A DNA stretch of 64,000 bases, taken from assembly GCF_019334565.1 (NCBI RefSeq), contig NZ_CP079724.1:269001-333000 (forward strand), read 5' to 3'. A program made the position numbers and the translations under genes. The number at the start of each line of letters is the position of its first letter. Within the stretch, counting starts at the first letter, position 1. The stretch is from Streptococcus oralis. GTDB taxonomy: Bacteria > Bacillota > Bacilli > Lactobacillales > Streptococcaceae. Below the pieces are notes generated by a model that did no database searches, was not told the DNA's origin, and was given only the letters and a program-made list of their open reading frames with translations. Below are positions 34,410 through 42,916 of the stretch, piece after piece.

Positions 34410-36051
34410 TATGTACTTAGAACAATCACAACTACAAAGTTCGAGTGTAGCGACCATGTGCCAATCTCAGGTGGAGGCTTATCAAGACTTGCAATCAGCC
34501 ATCCAAAAGTTTTCAGAGGATACAGAGAGTCTAAAGGGCGATGCTTATAATTCGGCTAGAAGTTTTTTTGCAAGTGTCTTATTGCCCTTGAGCAAAGGGG
34601 GACAGCTCTATGCAGAAACCTTCTCTCAAACCATCAAGAAATTACCAGAAGACTACCAAACGATGGTCGACAGCAAGAGTTGGCGTGAGGATGATCTGCT
34701 TGATAAGATCCGTCAGGAAGAGCAAATGATTGCTTATCTAGATGAAGTCAACCAATCCCTTTCTTCCTTGACCATGGATAGCGAAGAAAAAGGGAGATTG
34801 AGACGCAGTAATGTGGAACTCATGCGAGGACACCACGCGAATAAACGCGTCTATGAAACGATTTTGAGAGACCTGCGAGCCTATGATAGCTATTCAGGAG
34901 GACTGTTCGATGAACTAGACAGTATCGATGTGCAACTGAGTCGCGGACTGGACCAAATCGAAACGAGCTGGGATGCAAAGCAAGGCGTCTTTAAAGTCCC
35001 ATCTGACCTGACTTGGGCCAACTACCTGACTGCCTATGCTGATACAAAGGACTTGAAGCTCAGCCGTCAAGAGAAGGCCTTTGTCCAAACCATGATGGCA
35101 GAATACGGCTTTGACGCAGAGACAGCCCAACAGCTTTTGACCATCAAGCAAGGGATAGACAAGAAGTTCCCAACCTCAAGTCAAGAGTTCCGTGACTATA
35201 TCTTTTTGCGAGTCGTCGGTGCGGCCAACTATGATGACTTTAAGTGGAACGAAACGGCAGGTGGATTGTGGCAATATTTTTATTACGAATTTGTGAGTGA
35301 TCCGAATACAGGCCAAAAATTGAGAACTTTGAAACCAGTTCTTGAAATCTTTCAAGAACTGGGGTTGAAAGAAGAAAAGGCCAAAGAACTGTATTATAAT
35401 CTTAGACTGCAACACGAGATGGCGGGTGGGGAATCTGATAACATAGAAAAAATTAAGGATGATGATCAAAAAAATGGAACTAACCATTATGATTCCTATA
35501 AAAGTACTTATGAAGGGATTTATGGTGATAAGGGTAACTTTGACCAATTTTGGGACAGCAAACTAAAGTCATACTCTAACAATGGAGCGGGCCATGCAGA
35601 CTTTACCCACCAGTCCATTACTATGGCGACTCATCTTAATCCTAACCAAGCTCAGTTATCCGATGTCTATGGCGGTAGAGAGCGTGTCAAGGACCTTTCT
35701 GGCTGGGAGGGAGATACGACCTTTAATGCAAACGATATGAAGCCAAGTATCGGAGAGGATGACTACAAGGCGGATTTGGACTCGGTCAACCTTATCGGCC
35801 GTATGCAAAATGGGCAATCCTATGACCAAGTAATCTCTTCTTACTATGCTGACCTTCAAAAAGACTCCTCTCAGAGAGAAAGAGAATTCCTAAAAAATAA
35901 GGATTGGGATACAGTCAGAGATACTATTTATGATAGTTTGCGACCAACGGATATTAAGTTAGATGGAGAGGATGCTCTTAAAGCATATATTGAAAGAAAA
36001 TATCCAGGAGTGTTCAAGTTTTTAAACCGCTTGGAAGCCGTGGCGGACTAG
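34399..36051 (+). CDS. telC: TelC-like LXG toxin (lipid II phosphatase family)
   Basis: 550 residues, against about 552 for S. intermedius TelC. The N-terminal LXG domain has LKG at 45-47. The C-terminal toxin domain (about 205-550) keeps the catalytic blocks GHADFTHQ, GWEGDTT and GEDDYKADLDSVN. Asp401 and Asp454 fall exactly at the positions I recall as essential or calcium-binding in TelC. TelC degrades lipid II outside the cytoplasm and so blocks wall synthesis. It overlaps the Lap2-like gene by 11 bp and is followed by the TipC array. All key residues are intact, so it should be active. Confidence 0.88.
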   Translation: MGIDMYLEQSQLQSSSVATMCQSQVEAYQDLQSAIQKFSEDTESLKGDAYNSARSFFASVLLPLSKGGQLYAETFSQTIKKLPEDYQTMVDSKSWREDDLLDKIRQEEQMIAYLDEVNQSLSSLTMDSEEKGRLRRSNVELMRGHHANKRVYETILRDLRAYDSYSGGLFDELDSIDVQLSRGLDQIETSWDAKQGVFKVPSDLTWANYLTAYADTKDLKLSRQEKAFVQTMMAEYGFDAETAQQLLTIKQGIDKKFPTSSQEFRDYIFLRVVGAANYDDFKWNETAGGLWQYFYYEFVSDPNTGQKLRTLKPVLEIFQELGLKEEKAKELYYNLRLQHEMAGGESDNIEKIKDDDQKNGTNHYDSYKSTYEGIYGDKGNFDQFWDSKLKSYSNNGAGHADFTHQSITMATHLNPNQAQLSDVYGGRERVKDLSGWEGDTTFNANDMKPSIGEDDYKADLDSVNLIGRMQNGQSYDQVISSYYADLQKDSSQREREFLKNKDWDTVRDTIYDSLRPTDIKLDGEDALKAYIERKYPGVFKFLNRLEAVAD

Positions 36052-36061
36052 GAGGAAGTCT

Positions 36062-36670
36062 ATGAAGAAAATACTAGGTGTTTTAACAATAATTGTATTA
36101 CTTGTATCAGTTTGTTTTTACTTTTTTCCTAAACAACCTAAAAATATTTTTGATGAAATTTACCAAGAAACGGAGAAAACCTATCGGTCAAATAATATTT
36201 TAAGAAACATAGATGGGTTTAAAATCAGACCCGATTGGCCTAACGATGGAGAATATTTTGCATACACCCCTTCAGGGAAGTATCAAACTCATCCTGAAGG
36301 TTATAAAGACATAAGTATTAGCTTTAATTTTGGAGAAGGTATTAAAGGGATGACGATACGTTTTGAAAAAAGGATTAATTCGGATATTACCCTATGGTAT
36401 TCAGCACACTATAATATGCAAAAGAAAGTGCTCAAAAAAGGGCTTGCGATTTTTGAAGAGCCAAGGCAACCAGGTCAATATCTTAATGATGAAGAAAAAG
36501 TAAGAGACTATTTAAAAAAATACAACATAACCAAAGAAGAATTAGAGAAAGACTTCGACGAAATCGTCAACCAGAAAGTCTTGAAAGATTGGTGTACCAT
36601 TTATGACAGCAAGTACTCGCCAAGCAACTATGGCGATGTCAAGATTGAAACCCAGTGGGAGAATTGGTGA
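36062..36670 (+). CDS. tipC: TipC-family immunity protein 1 (next to intact TelC)
   Basis: 202 residues. It has an N-terminal membrane anchor (about 3-22), then the conserved blocks QPKNIFDEIYQETEKTY and, at the end, EIVNQKVLKDW and YSPSNYGDVKIETQWENW. TipC binds TelC outside the membrane and occludes its active site. The central body (about 50-150) is unlike any of the other seven copies, as expected if it is matched to the adjacent intact TelC. AGGAGG site 10 bp after telC. Confidence 0.85.
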   Translation: MKKILGVLTIIVLLVSVCFYFFPKQPKNIFDEIYQETEKTYRSNNILRNIDGFKIRPDWPNDGEYFAYTPSGKYQTHPEGYKDISISFNFGEGIKGMTIRFEKRINSDITLWYSAHYNMQKKVLKKGLAIFEEPRQPGQYLNDEEKVRDYLKKYNITKEELEKDFDEIVNQKVLKDWCTIYDSKYSPSNYGDVKIETQWENW

Positions 36671-36674
36671 TAGC

Positions 36675-37280
36675 ATGAAAAAAATCCTCGGTCTAGTAGT
36701 GTCTTTCGTACTAATTGTATTATCCTGTTTCTACTTTTTTACTAGACAACCTAAAAACATTTTTGATGAGATTTATCAGGAGACGGAGAAAACCTATCGG
36801 TCAAATAATATTTTAAGAAACATAGATGGCTTTGAAATTGATGATGTCTGGCCAAGTGATGGAGATTATTTTAAATATAGCCCTTTAGGGAAGTATAAGA
36901 CTCTTCTGGAGGATTATCTTGAACTGAGAGTTGGATTTAATTTTGAGAAAGCGTATAGTAAACTGTTTGTTTCATTTGAGAGAAAAATAGCTGATGGTAC
37001 GAAGTTATGGATGGTCAATAAATATAATCCAAATACTAAAACAATCACAAAGTTAATTCAGATTGTAATATCAGGAAATGAGGATAGTTATATCGAAGAC
37101 GAAGCTCAGGTAAAATCCTACCTAGAGCAGTACGGTATTACAGCTAAGGACTTGGATTCTTACTACGACGAAATCGTCAATCAGAAGGTTTTAAAAGACT
37201 GGTGTACCATCTATGACAGTAAGTACTCGCCAAGTAACTATGGCGATGTCAAGATTGAAACCCAGTGGGAGAATTGGTGA
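36675..37280 (+). CDS. TipC-family immunity protein 2
   Basis: 201 residues from the ATG at 36675, which aligns with the family start MKKILG; an upstream in-frame start would run through the previous gene's 3' end. Its body type (SPLGKYKTL, ELRVGFNFEKAYSK) is shared with copies 6 and 7. The signal-anchor differs from copy 1 (MKKILGLVV type). It is co-transcribed with copy 1 (4-bp gap) and may guard against a different TelC variant. Confidence 0.8.
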   Translation: MKKILGLVVSFVLIVLSCFYFFTRQPKNIFDEIYQETEKTYRSNNILRNIDGFEIDDVWPSDGDYFKYSPLGKYKTLLEDYLELRVGFNFEKAYSKLFVSFERKIADGTKLWMVNKYNPNTKTITKLIQIVISGNEDSYIEDEAQVKSYLEQYGITAKDLDSYYDEIVNQKVLKDWCTIYDSKYSPSNYGDVKIETQWENW

Positions 37281-37284
37281 CAAT

Positions 37285-37896
37285 ATGAAGAAAATCCTAG
37301 GCCTAGTAGTCTTATTCGTGATAATCATATCATCCTGTTTTTACTTTTTTGTGCGTCAACCTAAAAACATTTTTGATGAGATTTACCAAGAAACGGAGAA
37401 GACCTATCTAGGAAATAATGTCTTTAACAAGTTGAAAGATGTTGAAGCACATAAATATCAAGAGTATAGTGATGATTCTAAATTTTATCCAAGCGTTGTC
37501 TATGAGGGAAATGCTTTACCAGATAGCTATGAGAAAATTGCTATAGATTTTAATTTTAAATCCGAAGCTCAATTAAGCTTGATTTCATTTGAAAAACGGA
37601 TAGAGTCTAACGTGAATATAAAAATGTGGACTGTATATTCTCATAAAGAACGTAGTTTAAAAAAATTTGTAAAAATAGGTTTAAAGAAAGCGGATACGGA
37701 AACTTATATCGAAGACGAAACCCAAGTGAAATCTTACCTAGAGCAGTACGGTATCACTGCCAAGGATTTGGATTCTTACTACGACGAAATCGTAAATCAG
37801 AAAGTCCTGAAAGATTGGTGCTCCATTTATGACAGTAAATACTCGCCAAGCAATTATGGTGATGTCAAGATTGAAACCCAGTGGGAGAATTGGTGA
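37285..37896 (+). CDS. TipC-family immunity protein 3 (mosaic)
   Basis: 203 residues from the ATG at 37285. The front of the body (YLGNNVFNKLKDVEAHKYQEY) matches copy 4, while the back (KKFVKIGLKKADTETYIEDE) matches copies 5 and 8. This is a clear mosaic of two variants. It has the standard anchor and conserved C-terminus. Its stop overlaps the first orphan TelC fragment. Confidence 0.8.
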   Translation: MKKILGLVVLFVIIISSCFYFFVRQPKNIFDEIYQETEKTYLGNNVFNKLKDVEAHKYQEYSDDSKFYPSVVYEGNALPDSYEKIAIDFNFKSEAQLSLISFEKRIESNVNIKMWTVYSHKERSLKKFVKIGLKKADTETYIEDETQVKSYLEQYGITAKDLDSYYDEIVNQKVLKDWCSIYDSKYSPSNYGDVKIETQWENW

Positions 37897-38347
37897 TAGG
37901 TCATGCAGAATTTACCCACCAGTCCATTACTATGGGCACTCATCTATCCTAGTAGCTTTCAGTTATCCGACGTCTATGGCGGTAGAGAGCATGTCAAGGA
38001 CCTTTCTGGCTGGGAAGGAGATACGACCTTTAACGCTAACGATATGAAGCCAAGTATCGGAGAAGATAGACCTTGATTCAGTCAATCTTATCGGTCGCAT
38101 GCAAAAGGGACAGTCCTATGACCAAGCCATAACTTCTTATTACTCTGACCTTCAAAAGGACTCCTCTCAGAGAGAAAAAGAATTTTTGAAAAATAAGGAT
38201 TGGAAACACGTCAAAGGTACGATTTATGCAGGAGTAGCGCCTGTGGATATACTGAAGAAAGGCGAGGCATCTATTAAAGAGTACATTGAGGAAAAACATT
38301 CAGATGTATCAACATTTTTAAATCGCTTGGAAGCCATGGCAGATTAG
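37893..38347 (+). pseudogene. Orphan TelC toxin tip 1, frameshifted
   Basis: It is homologous to TelC residues from about 397 to the end but lies in three frames. The first part reads GHAEFTHQS, with Glu at the catalytic Asp401 position, and stops after a 2-bp deletion near 37945. The second (QLSDVYGGREHVKDLSGWEGDTT) stops at about 38076, where an 11-bp deletion has removed the segment just after the Asp454 position. The third (38099-38347) reads to the normal C-terminus. No LXG domain. It is dead as a toxin. Confidence 0.85.
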
Positions 38348-38357
38348 GAGGAAGTCT

Positions 38358-38969
38358 ATGAAGAAAATACTCGGTGTTTTAACAATAGTAGTATTACTTG
38401 TATCAGTTTGTTTTTACTTCTTTACGCATCAACCTAAAAATATTTTTGATGAAATTTATCAGGAAACAGAGAAGACTTATCTAGGAAACAATGTTTTTAA
38501 CCAGTTGAAAGATGTTGAAGTACATAAATATCAAGAGTATGGTGATGATTCTCAATTTTATTCTTATGTACTATATCAAAAACAGAAAACTCCGCATGAC
38601 TATAAAAATATTGATTTAATATTTCATTTTACAAAAGACACAAGTACAGTCTTCGTTTCTTTTGAGAAGGAGATAAGTACTGGGCAGCGAATTTTTATTT
38701 TTGGTAAGTATCTTACAAAAGAAAAATTGTTTCAAAAAAATGTACAGCTACTTATAAATCAAGAAGGAACTGATAAATCTATCGATGATGAATCGCAAGT
38801 AAGAACCTACCTAGAACAGTACGGTATCACTGCTAAGGACTTGGATGCTTACTACGACGAAATCGTCAACCAGATAGTCTTGAAAGATTGGTGCTCGATT
38901 TATGACAGTAAATATTCGCCAAGTAACTATGGTGAGGTAAAAGTCGAAACCCAGTGGGAGAATTGGTAA
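38358..38969 (+). CDS. TipC-family immunity protein 4
   Basis: 203 residues. Its leader is the MKKILGVLTIV type seen only in the first copy of each block (1, 4 and 7), with the same GGAGGAAGTCT spacing after a TelC 3' end. The body is largely unique (KQKTPHDYKNIDLIFHF), with a front half shared with copy 3. Conserved anchor and C-terminal YSPSNYGEVK block. Confidence 0.8.
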   Translation: MKKILGVLTIVVLLVSVCFYFFTHQPKNIFDEIYQETEKTYLGNNVFNQLKDVEVHKYQEYGDDSQFYSYVLYQKQKTPHDYKNIDLIFHFTKDTSTVFVSFEKEISTGQRIFIFGKYLTKEKLFQKNVQLLINQEGTDKSIDDESQVRTYLEQYGITAKDLDAYYDEIVNQIVLKDWCSIYDSKYSPSNYGEVKVETQWENW

Positions 38970-38973
38970 CAAT

Positions 38974-39588
38974 ATGAAGAAAATCCTCGGTTTATTCGCG
39001 TTAATCACAATAATCGTATTATCCTGTTTTTACTTATTTCCTAAACAACCTAAAAATATTTTTGATGAAATGTATCAAGAAACCGAGAAAACCTATCGGT
39101 CAAATAATATTTTAAGAAAAATAGATGGCTTTGAAATTGACGATGTCTGGCCAAGTGATGGAGAATATTCTAAATACTATCCATTTGGAACTTATAATAA
39201 TGACCATACCCCAGAAGAGTATTTTGAAATCGAAATTGGTTTTAATTTTACTACAAAAACACAATTAAGTTCAATCTCATTTGAAAAACGAATTGGGCCA
39301 AATGTTAGAGTTAGAATATGGGATAACTATACTCGGAAGGATCGTGTTTTAAAAAAATTTGTCAAAATAGGATTAAAGAAAGCAGATACGGAAACTTATA
39401 TCGAAGACGAAGCTCAGGTGAAATCCTACCTAGAGCAGTATGGTATCACTGCCAAGGATTTGAATTCTTACTACGACGAAATCGTCAATCAAAAAGTCTT
39501 GAAGGACTGGTGCACCATTTATGACAGTAAGTACTCGCCAAGCAACTATGGCGATGTCAAGGTTGAAACGCAGTGGGAGAATTGGTGA
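38974..39588 (+). CDS. TipC-family immunity protein 5
   Basis: 204 residues, 4 bp after copy 4. The body type YPFGTYNNDHTPEEYFEIEI and RIGPNVRVRIWDNY is nearly identical to copy 8. N-terminal anchor (about 3-22) and the family C-terminus are intact. Confidence 0.8.
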   Translation: MKKILGLFALITIIVLSCFYLFPKQPKNIFDEMYQETEKTYRSNNILRKIDGFEIDDVWPSDGEYSKYYPFGTYNNDHTPEEYFEIEIGFNFTTKTQLSSISFEKRIGPNVRVRIWDNYTRKDRVLKKFVKIGLKKADTETYIEDEAQVKSYLEQYGITAKDLNSYYDEIVNQKVLKDWCTIYDSKYSPSNYGDVKVETQWENW

Positions 39589-39592
39589 CAAT

Positions 39593-40198
39593 ATGAAGAA
39601 AATCCTTGGTTTAGTAGCCTTATTCGTGATAATTGTATCATCCTGTTTTTACTTTTTTAGTAGACAACCTAAAAACATTTTTGATGAAATCTACCAAGAA
39701 ACTGAGAAAACTTATCGGACAAATAATATTTTAAGAAAAATAGATGGCTTTGAAATTAGTCCAGGTTGGCCAAGTGATGGAGAGTATTTTAAATATAGCC
39801 CTTTAGGGAAGTATAAGACTCTTCCAGAAGGCTATCTTGAACTGAGAGTTGGATTTAATTTTGAGAAAGCGTATAGTAAAATGTTTGTTTCAGTTGAGAG
39901 AAAAATAGCTGATGGAACGAAGATATGGATGATCAGCAAATATAATCCAAACACTAAAACAATCACAAAGTCAATTCAGATAGTATTATCAGGAAATGAG
40001 GATAGTTATATTGAAGATGAGGCCCAAGTGAAATCCTACCTAGAGCAGTACTGTATCACTGCCAAGGATTTGGATTCTTACTACGACGAAATCGTCAATC
40101 AGAAAGTCTTGAAAGACTGGTGTTCCATCTATGACAGTAAGTATTCACCAAGCAACTATGGCGATGTCAAGGTTGAAACGCAGTGGGAGAATTGGTGA
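39593..40198 (+). CDS. TipC-family immunity protein 6
   Basis: 201 residues from the ATG at 39593. The body is of the copy 2/7 type (SPLGKYKTLPEGYLELRVG) but with a copy-specific EISPGWPSDG segment, and it has Cys in place of the conserved Gly in QYGITAKDL. Its end overlaps the second orphan TelC fragment. Confidence 0.8.
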   Translation: MKKILGLVALFVIIVSSCFYFFSRQPKNIFDEIYQETEKTYRTNNILRKIDGFEISPGWPSDGEYFKYSPLGKYKTLPEGYLELRVGFNFEKAYSKMFVSVERKIADGTKIWMISKYNPNTKTITKSIQIVLSGNEDSYIEDEAQVKSYLEQYCITAKDLDSYYDEIVNQKVLKDWCSIYDSKYSPSNYGDVKVETQWENW

Positions 40199-40664
40199 TA
40201 GGCCACGCAGACTTTACCCACCAGTCCATCACTATGGCTACTCATCTAAATCCTGGCAGCTTTCAGTTATCCGACGTCTATGGTGGTAGAGAGAATGTCA
40301 GAGATCTTTCTGGATGGGAGGGAGACACGACTAAAAATGCTACGGATATGAAACCAAGCATTGGCGAGGATGATTACAAGGCAGATTTGGACTCGGTCAA
40401 TCTTATCGGCCGTATGCAACAGGGGCAATCCTATGCCCAAGCCACATCTTCCTATTATGCTGACCTTCAAAAGGATTCGACTCTTAGAGAAAGAGAATTC
40501 TTAAAAAATAAAGATTGGAAAGAAGTTAGAAGAGTACTATTTATGCTAGTATCCTTCCATTAGAGGTTATGGAAAAAGGGGAAGATGCCATTAAAGCATA
40601 TATCGAAAGTAACTATCCAGGTGTATCTAAGTTTTTAAACCGCTTGGAAGCCGTGGCGGATTAG
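40195..40664 (+). pseudogene. Orphan TelC toxin tip 2, late frameshift
   Basis: It begins at the same point of TelC as orphan 1 (GHADFTHQS, catalytic Asp present) and keeps GWEGDTT and GEDDYKADLDSVN. A one-base insertion near 40533 shifts the frame so that translation ends at 40563; the normal C-terminus (NRLEAVAD) is still readable in the other frame up to the TAG at 40662. No LXG domain and no own ribosome site. It was probably an active toxin tip until recently. Confidence 0.85.
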
Positions 40665-40674
40665 GAGGAAGTCT

Positions 40675-41280
40675 ATGAAGAAAATACTAGGTGTTTTAAC
40701 AATAGTTGTATTACTTGTATCAGTTTCTCTTTACTTCTTTATGCATCAACCTAAAAATTTTTTTGATGAGATTTACCAAGAAACTGAGAAAACCTATCGG
40801 TCAAATAATATTTTAAGAAATATAGAAGGTTTTGAAATCGATGATGTCTGGCCGAGTGATGGAGATTATTTTAAATATAGCCCTTTAGGAAAGTATAAGA
40901 CTCTTCCAGAGGATTATCTTGAACTGAGAGTTGGATTTAATTTTGAGAAAGCGTATAGTAAACTGTTTGTTTCATTTGAGAGAAAAATAGCTGATGGTAC
41001 GAAGCTATGGATGGTCAACAAATATAATCCAAATACTAAAACAATCACAAAGTCAATTCAGATTGTAATATCAGGAAATGAGGATAGTTATATCGAAGAC
41101 GAGGCCCAAGTAAAATCCTATCTAGAGCAGTATGGTATCACTGCCAAGGATTTGGATTCTTACTACGACGAAATCGTCAACCAGAAAGTCCTGAAAGATT
41201 GGTGCTCGATTTATGACAGTAAATACTCGCCAAGCAACTATGGTGATGTCAAGATTGAAACCCAGTGGGAGAATTGGTGA
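40675..41280 (+). CDS. TipC-family immunity protein 7 (mosaic)
   Basis: 201 residues. The leader is of the block-first type (MKKILGVLTIV) joined to a body almost identical to copy 2 (SPLGKYKTLPEDYLELRVG, ADGTKLWMVNKYNPN), showing recombination between leader and body. It follows the TelC fragment by 10 bp with the same GGAGGAAGTCT sequence. Confidence 0.8.
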   Translation: MKKILGVLTIVVLLVSVSLYFFMHQPKNFFDEIYQETEKTYRSNNILRNIEGFEIDDVWPSDGDYFKYSPLGKYKTLPEDYLELRVGFNFEKAYSKLFVSFERKIADGTKLWMVNKYNPNTKTITKSIQIVISGNEDSYIEDEAQVKSYLEQYGITAKDLDSYYDEIVNQKVLKDWCSIYDSKYSPSNYGDVKIETQWENW

Positions 41281-41284
41281 CAAT

Positions 41285-41899
41285 ATGAAGAAAATCCTAG
41301 GCCTAGTAGCTTTATTCGTGATAATCGTATCATCTTGTTTTTACTTTTTTGTGCGTCAACCTAAAAATATTTTTGATGAAATTTACCAAGAGACGGAGAA
41401 AACCTATCGGTCAAATAATATTTTAAGAAATATAGATGGATTTGAAATCAGACCTGATTGGCCAAGTGATGGAGAGTATTCTAAATATTATCCATTTGGA
41501 ACTTATAATAAAAACAATACCCCAGAAGACTATTTTGAAATTGAAATTGGTTTTAATTTTGCTACAAAAACACAATTAAGTTCAATCTCATTTGAAAAAC
41601 GAATTGGGCCAAATGTTAGAGTTAGAATATGGGATAACTATACTCGGAAGGATCGTGTTTTAAAAAAATTTGTCAAAATAGGTTTAAAGAAAGCAGATAC
41701 GGAAACTTATATCGAAGACGAAGCTCAGGTGAAATCCTACCTAGAGCAGTATGGTATCACTGCCAAGGACTTGGATTCTTATTACGACGAAATCGTCAAT
41801 CAAAAAGTCTTAAAAGACTGGTGTTCGATTTATGACAGCAAGTACTCGCCAAGCAACTATGGTGATGTCAAGGTTGAAACCCAGTGGGAGAATTGGTGA
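41285..41899 (+). CDS. TipC-family immunity protein 8
   Basis: 204 residues from the ATG at 41285. The body matches copy 5 (YPFGTYNKNNTPEDYFEIEI) while the segment before it (EIRPDWPSDG) resembles copy 1. It is the last gene of the array; a terminator follows. Confidence 0.8.
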   Translation: MKKILGLVALFVIIVSSCFYFFVRQPKNIFDEIYQETEKTYRSNNILRNIDGFEIRPDWPSDGEYSKYYPFGTYNKNNTPEDYFEIEIGFNFATKTQLSSISFEKRIGPNVRVRIWDNYTRKDRVLKKFVKIGLKKADTETYIEDEAQVKSYLEQYGITAKDLDSYYDEIVNQKVLKDWCSIYDSKYSPSNYGDVKVETQWENW

Positions 41900-41949
41900 C
41901 GAGGGTCAGTAGATATTTTGGAAATTATTCTATGAATTGAAGTGGAAAT

Positions 41950-41980
41950 CCCACCTAGAACGAGCTAGGTGGGATTCTTT
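41950..41980 (+). terminator. Terminator of the TelC/TipC array
   Basis: Stem CCCACCTAG / CTAGGTGGG (9 bp, 6-nt loop, 41950-41973) followed by ATTCTTT. Confidence 0.8.
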
Positions 41981-42012
41981 GCCTATGAAATGAGAAATTA
42001 GTGAATCTTGGT

Positions 42013-42552
42013 CTATTTTTTAACGTGTTCCGATAAAAAGGCATAGGTCATGGTTCCAAAGATGGCACCAATTCCCAATCCCAAGACTAGTAAAGGGAGC
42101 GTTTTATCGAACTGGGAGAGATTGTCCCAAAAGGTATCGAGGGGAAGATGCTGAACAAAGAGTTTGTGAAAGGCTGATAAGACAAACAAGCCAATTGGAA
42201 TACTGATGAATACACCCCAACTACGAAGGTTGATTTGACTTTTGCTGTAGCTTTTGTGATGGATTTCGGACTGGTCATCCTTGTCCAAATGTAAATTGCG
42301 AACTGCTAGTCTCGCCCTAGATGAGAGGACGAAGATAAGTCCAAAATAGAGGTAGGGCATGGCATCTCGAACCAACTCTATGAAGCGTCCAAATAGGAGA
42401 TAGAACAAGAAGAGTAGGAGAGAGGAGTAAACGATTTGGATCAAGGCACGGGCACAAGCCCTGTAGATTATCTCTTGGCGGCATTCATCAAAGGGGCCTT
42501 GTATGTGAAAGAATAGTTTGAGTAAGCGAGTGGTGAGATCTTCTTTTTTCAT
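42013..42552 (-). CDS. DUF3278/DUF6773-like membrane protein
   Basis: 179 residues with four likely membrane helices (about 35-55, 64-80, 108-130, 150-172). The N-terminal motif (LTTRLLKLFFHIQGPFDE) is shared with the protein at 42917 (LTEKLIKRTYGISGPLDE), so the two are paralogues. It is the third membrane gene of the XRE-led operon. Function unknown. Confidence 0.65.
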   Translation of the reverse strand: MKKEDLTTRLLKLFFHIQGPFDECRQEIIYRACARALIQIVYSSLLLFLFYLLFGRFIELVRDAMPYLYFGLIFVLSSRARLAVRNLHLDKDDQSEIHHKSYSKSQINLRSWGVFISIPIGLFVLSAFHKLFVQHLPLDTFWDNLSQFDKTLPLLVLGLGIGAIFGTMTYAFLSEHVKK

Positions 42553-42564
42553 GGGAGTAATCTC

Positions 42565-42906
42565 CTAAATGAGCGATTTTTGATTGATTTCTTTAAAGAG
42601 TTGATAGAGAGTATAGAAGTAGACCAAACTCGAAATGATACAGATTATTAGAAATACCAGGTATCTCCAATCCATAGGATTTGTTAAAAGTTGTGGAAAG
42701 GATACGAGGATAAAACAGAGAGATGCGTTTAGAAGACGTATTTTTTTTGATTGGATTTTCTGGAATCTCTGTCCCTTGTTCAATACAGGAAGGAATAAAA
42801 GAAAGATAATCAAGAAAGGATGCTCAATATGTCCAGAAAGTAGGAAAAAGGTAACAAAGATACTGATAAAAACATGACTGATCAGTAGTCTAGCTAGTGA
42901 TTTCAT
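42565..42906 (-). CDS. Small membrane protein of the XRE operon
   Basis: 113 residues with about four short hydrophobic helices and a basic middle (NKGQRFQKIQSKKIR). It lies between the two DUF3278-like genes with 10-12 bp gaps. No family recognised. Confidence 0.6.
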   Translation of the reverse strand: MKSLARLLISHVFISIFVTFFLLSGHIEHPFLIIFLLFLPVLNKGQRFQKIQSKKIRLLNASLCFILVSFPQLLTNPMDWRYLVFLIICIISSLVYFYTLYQLFKEINQKSLI

Positions 42907-42916
42907 AAGGAACCTC

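Noticed and set aside
37829-38047. 72-codon frame spanning the tipC3 end and the orphan TelC tip
   Set aside because: It reads the toxin fragment in a wrong frame. The homologous peptides lie in the other frames, broken by deletions.
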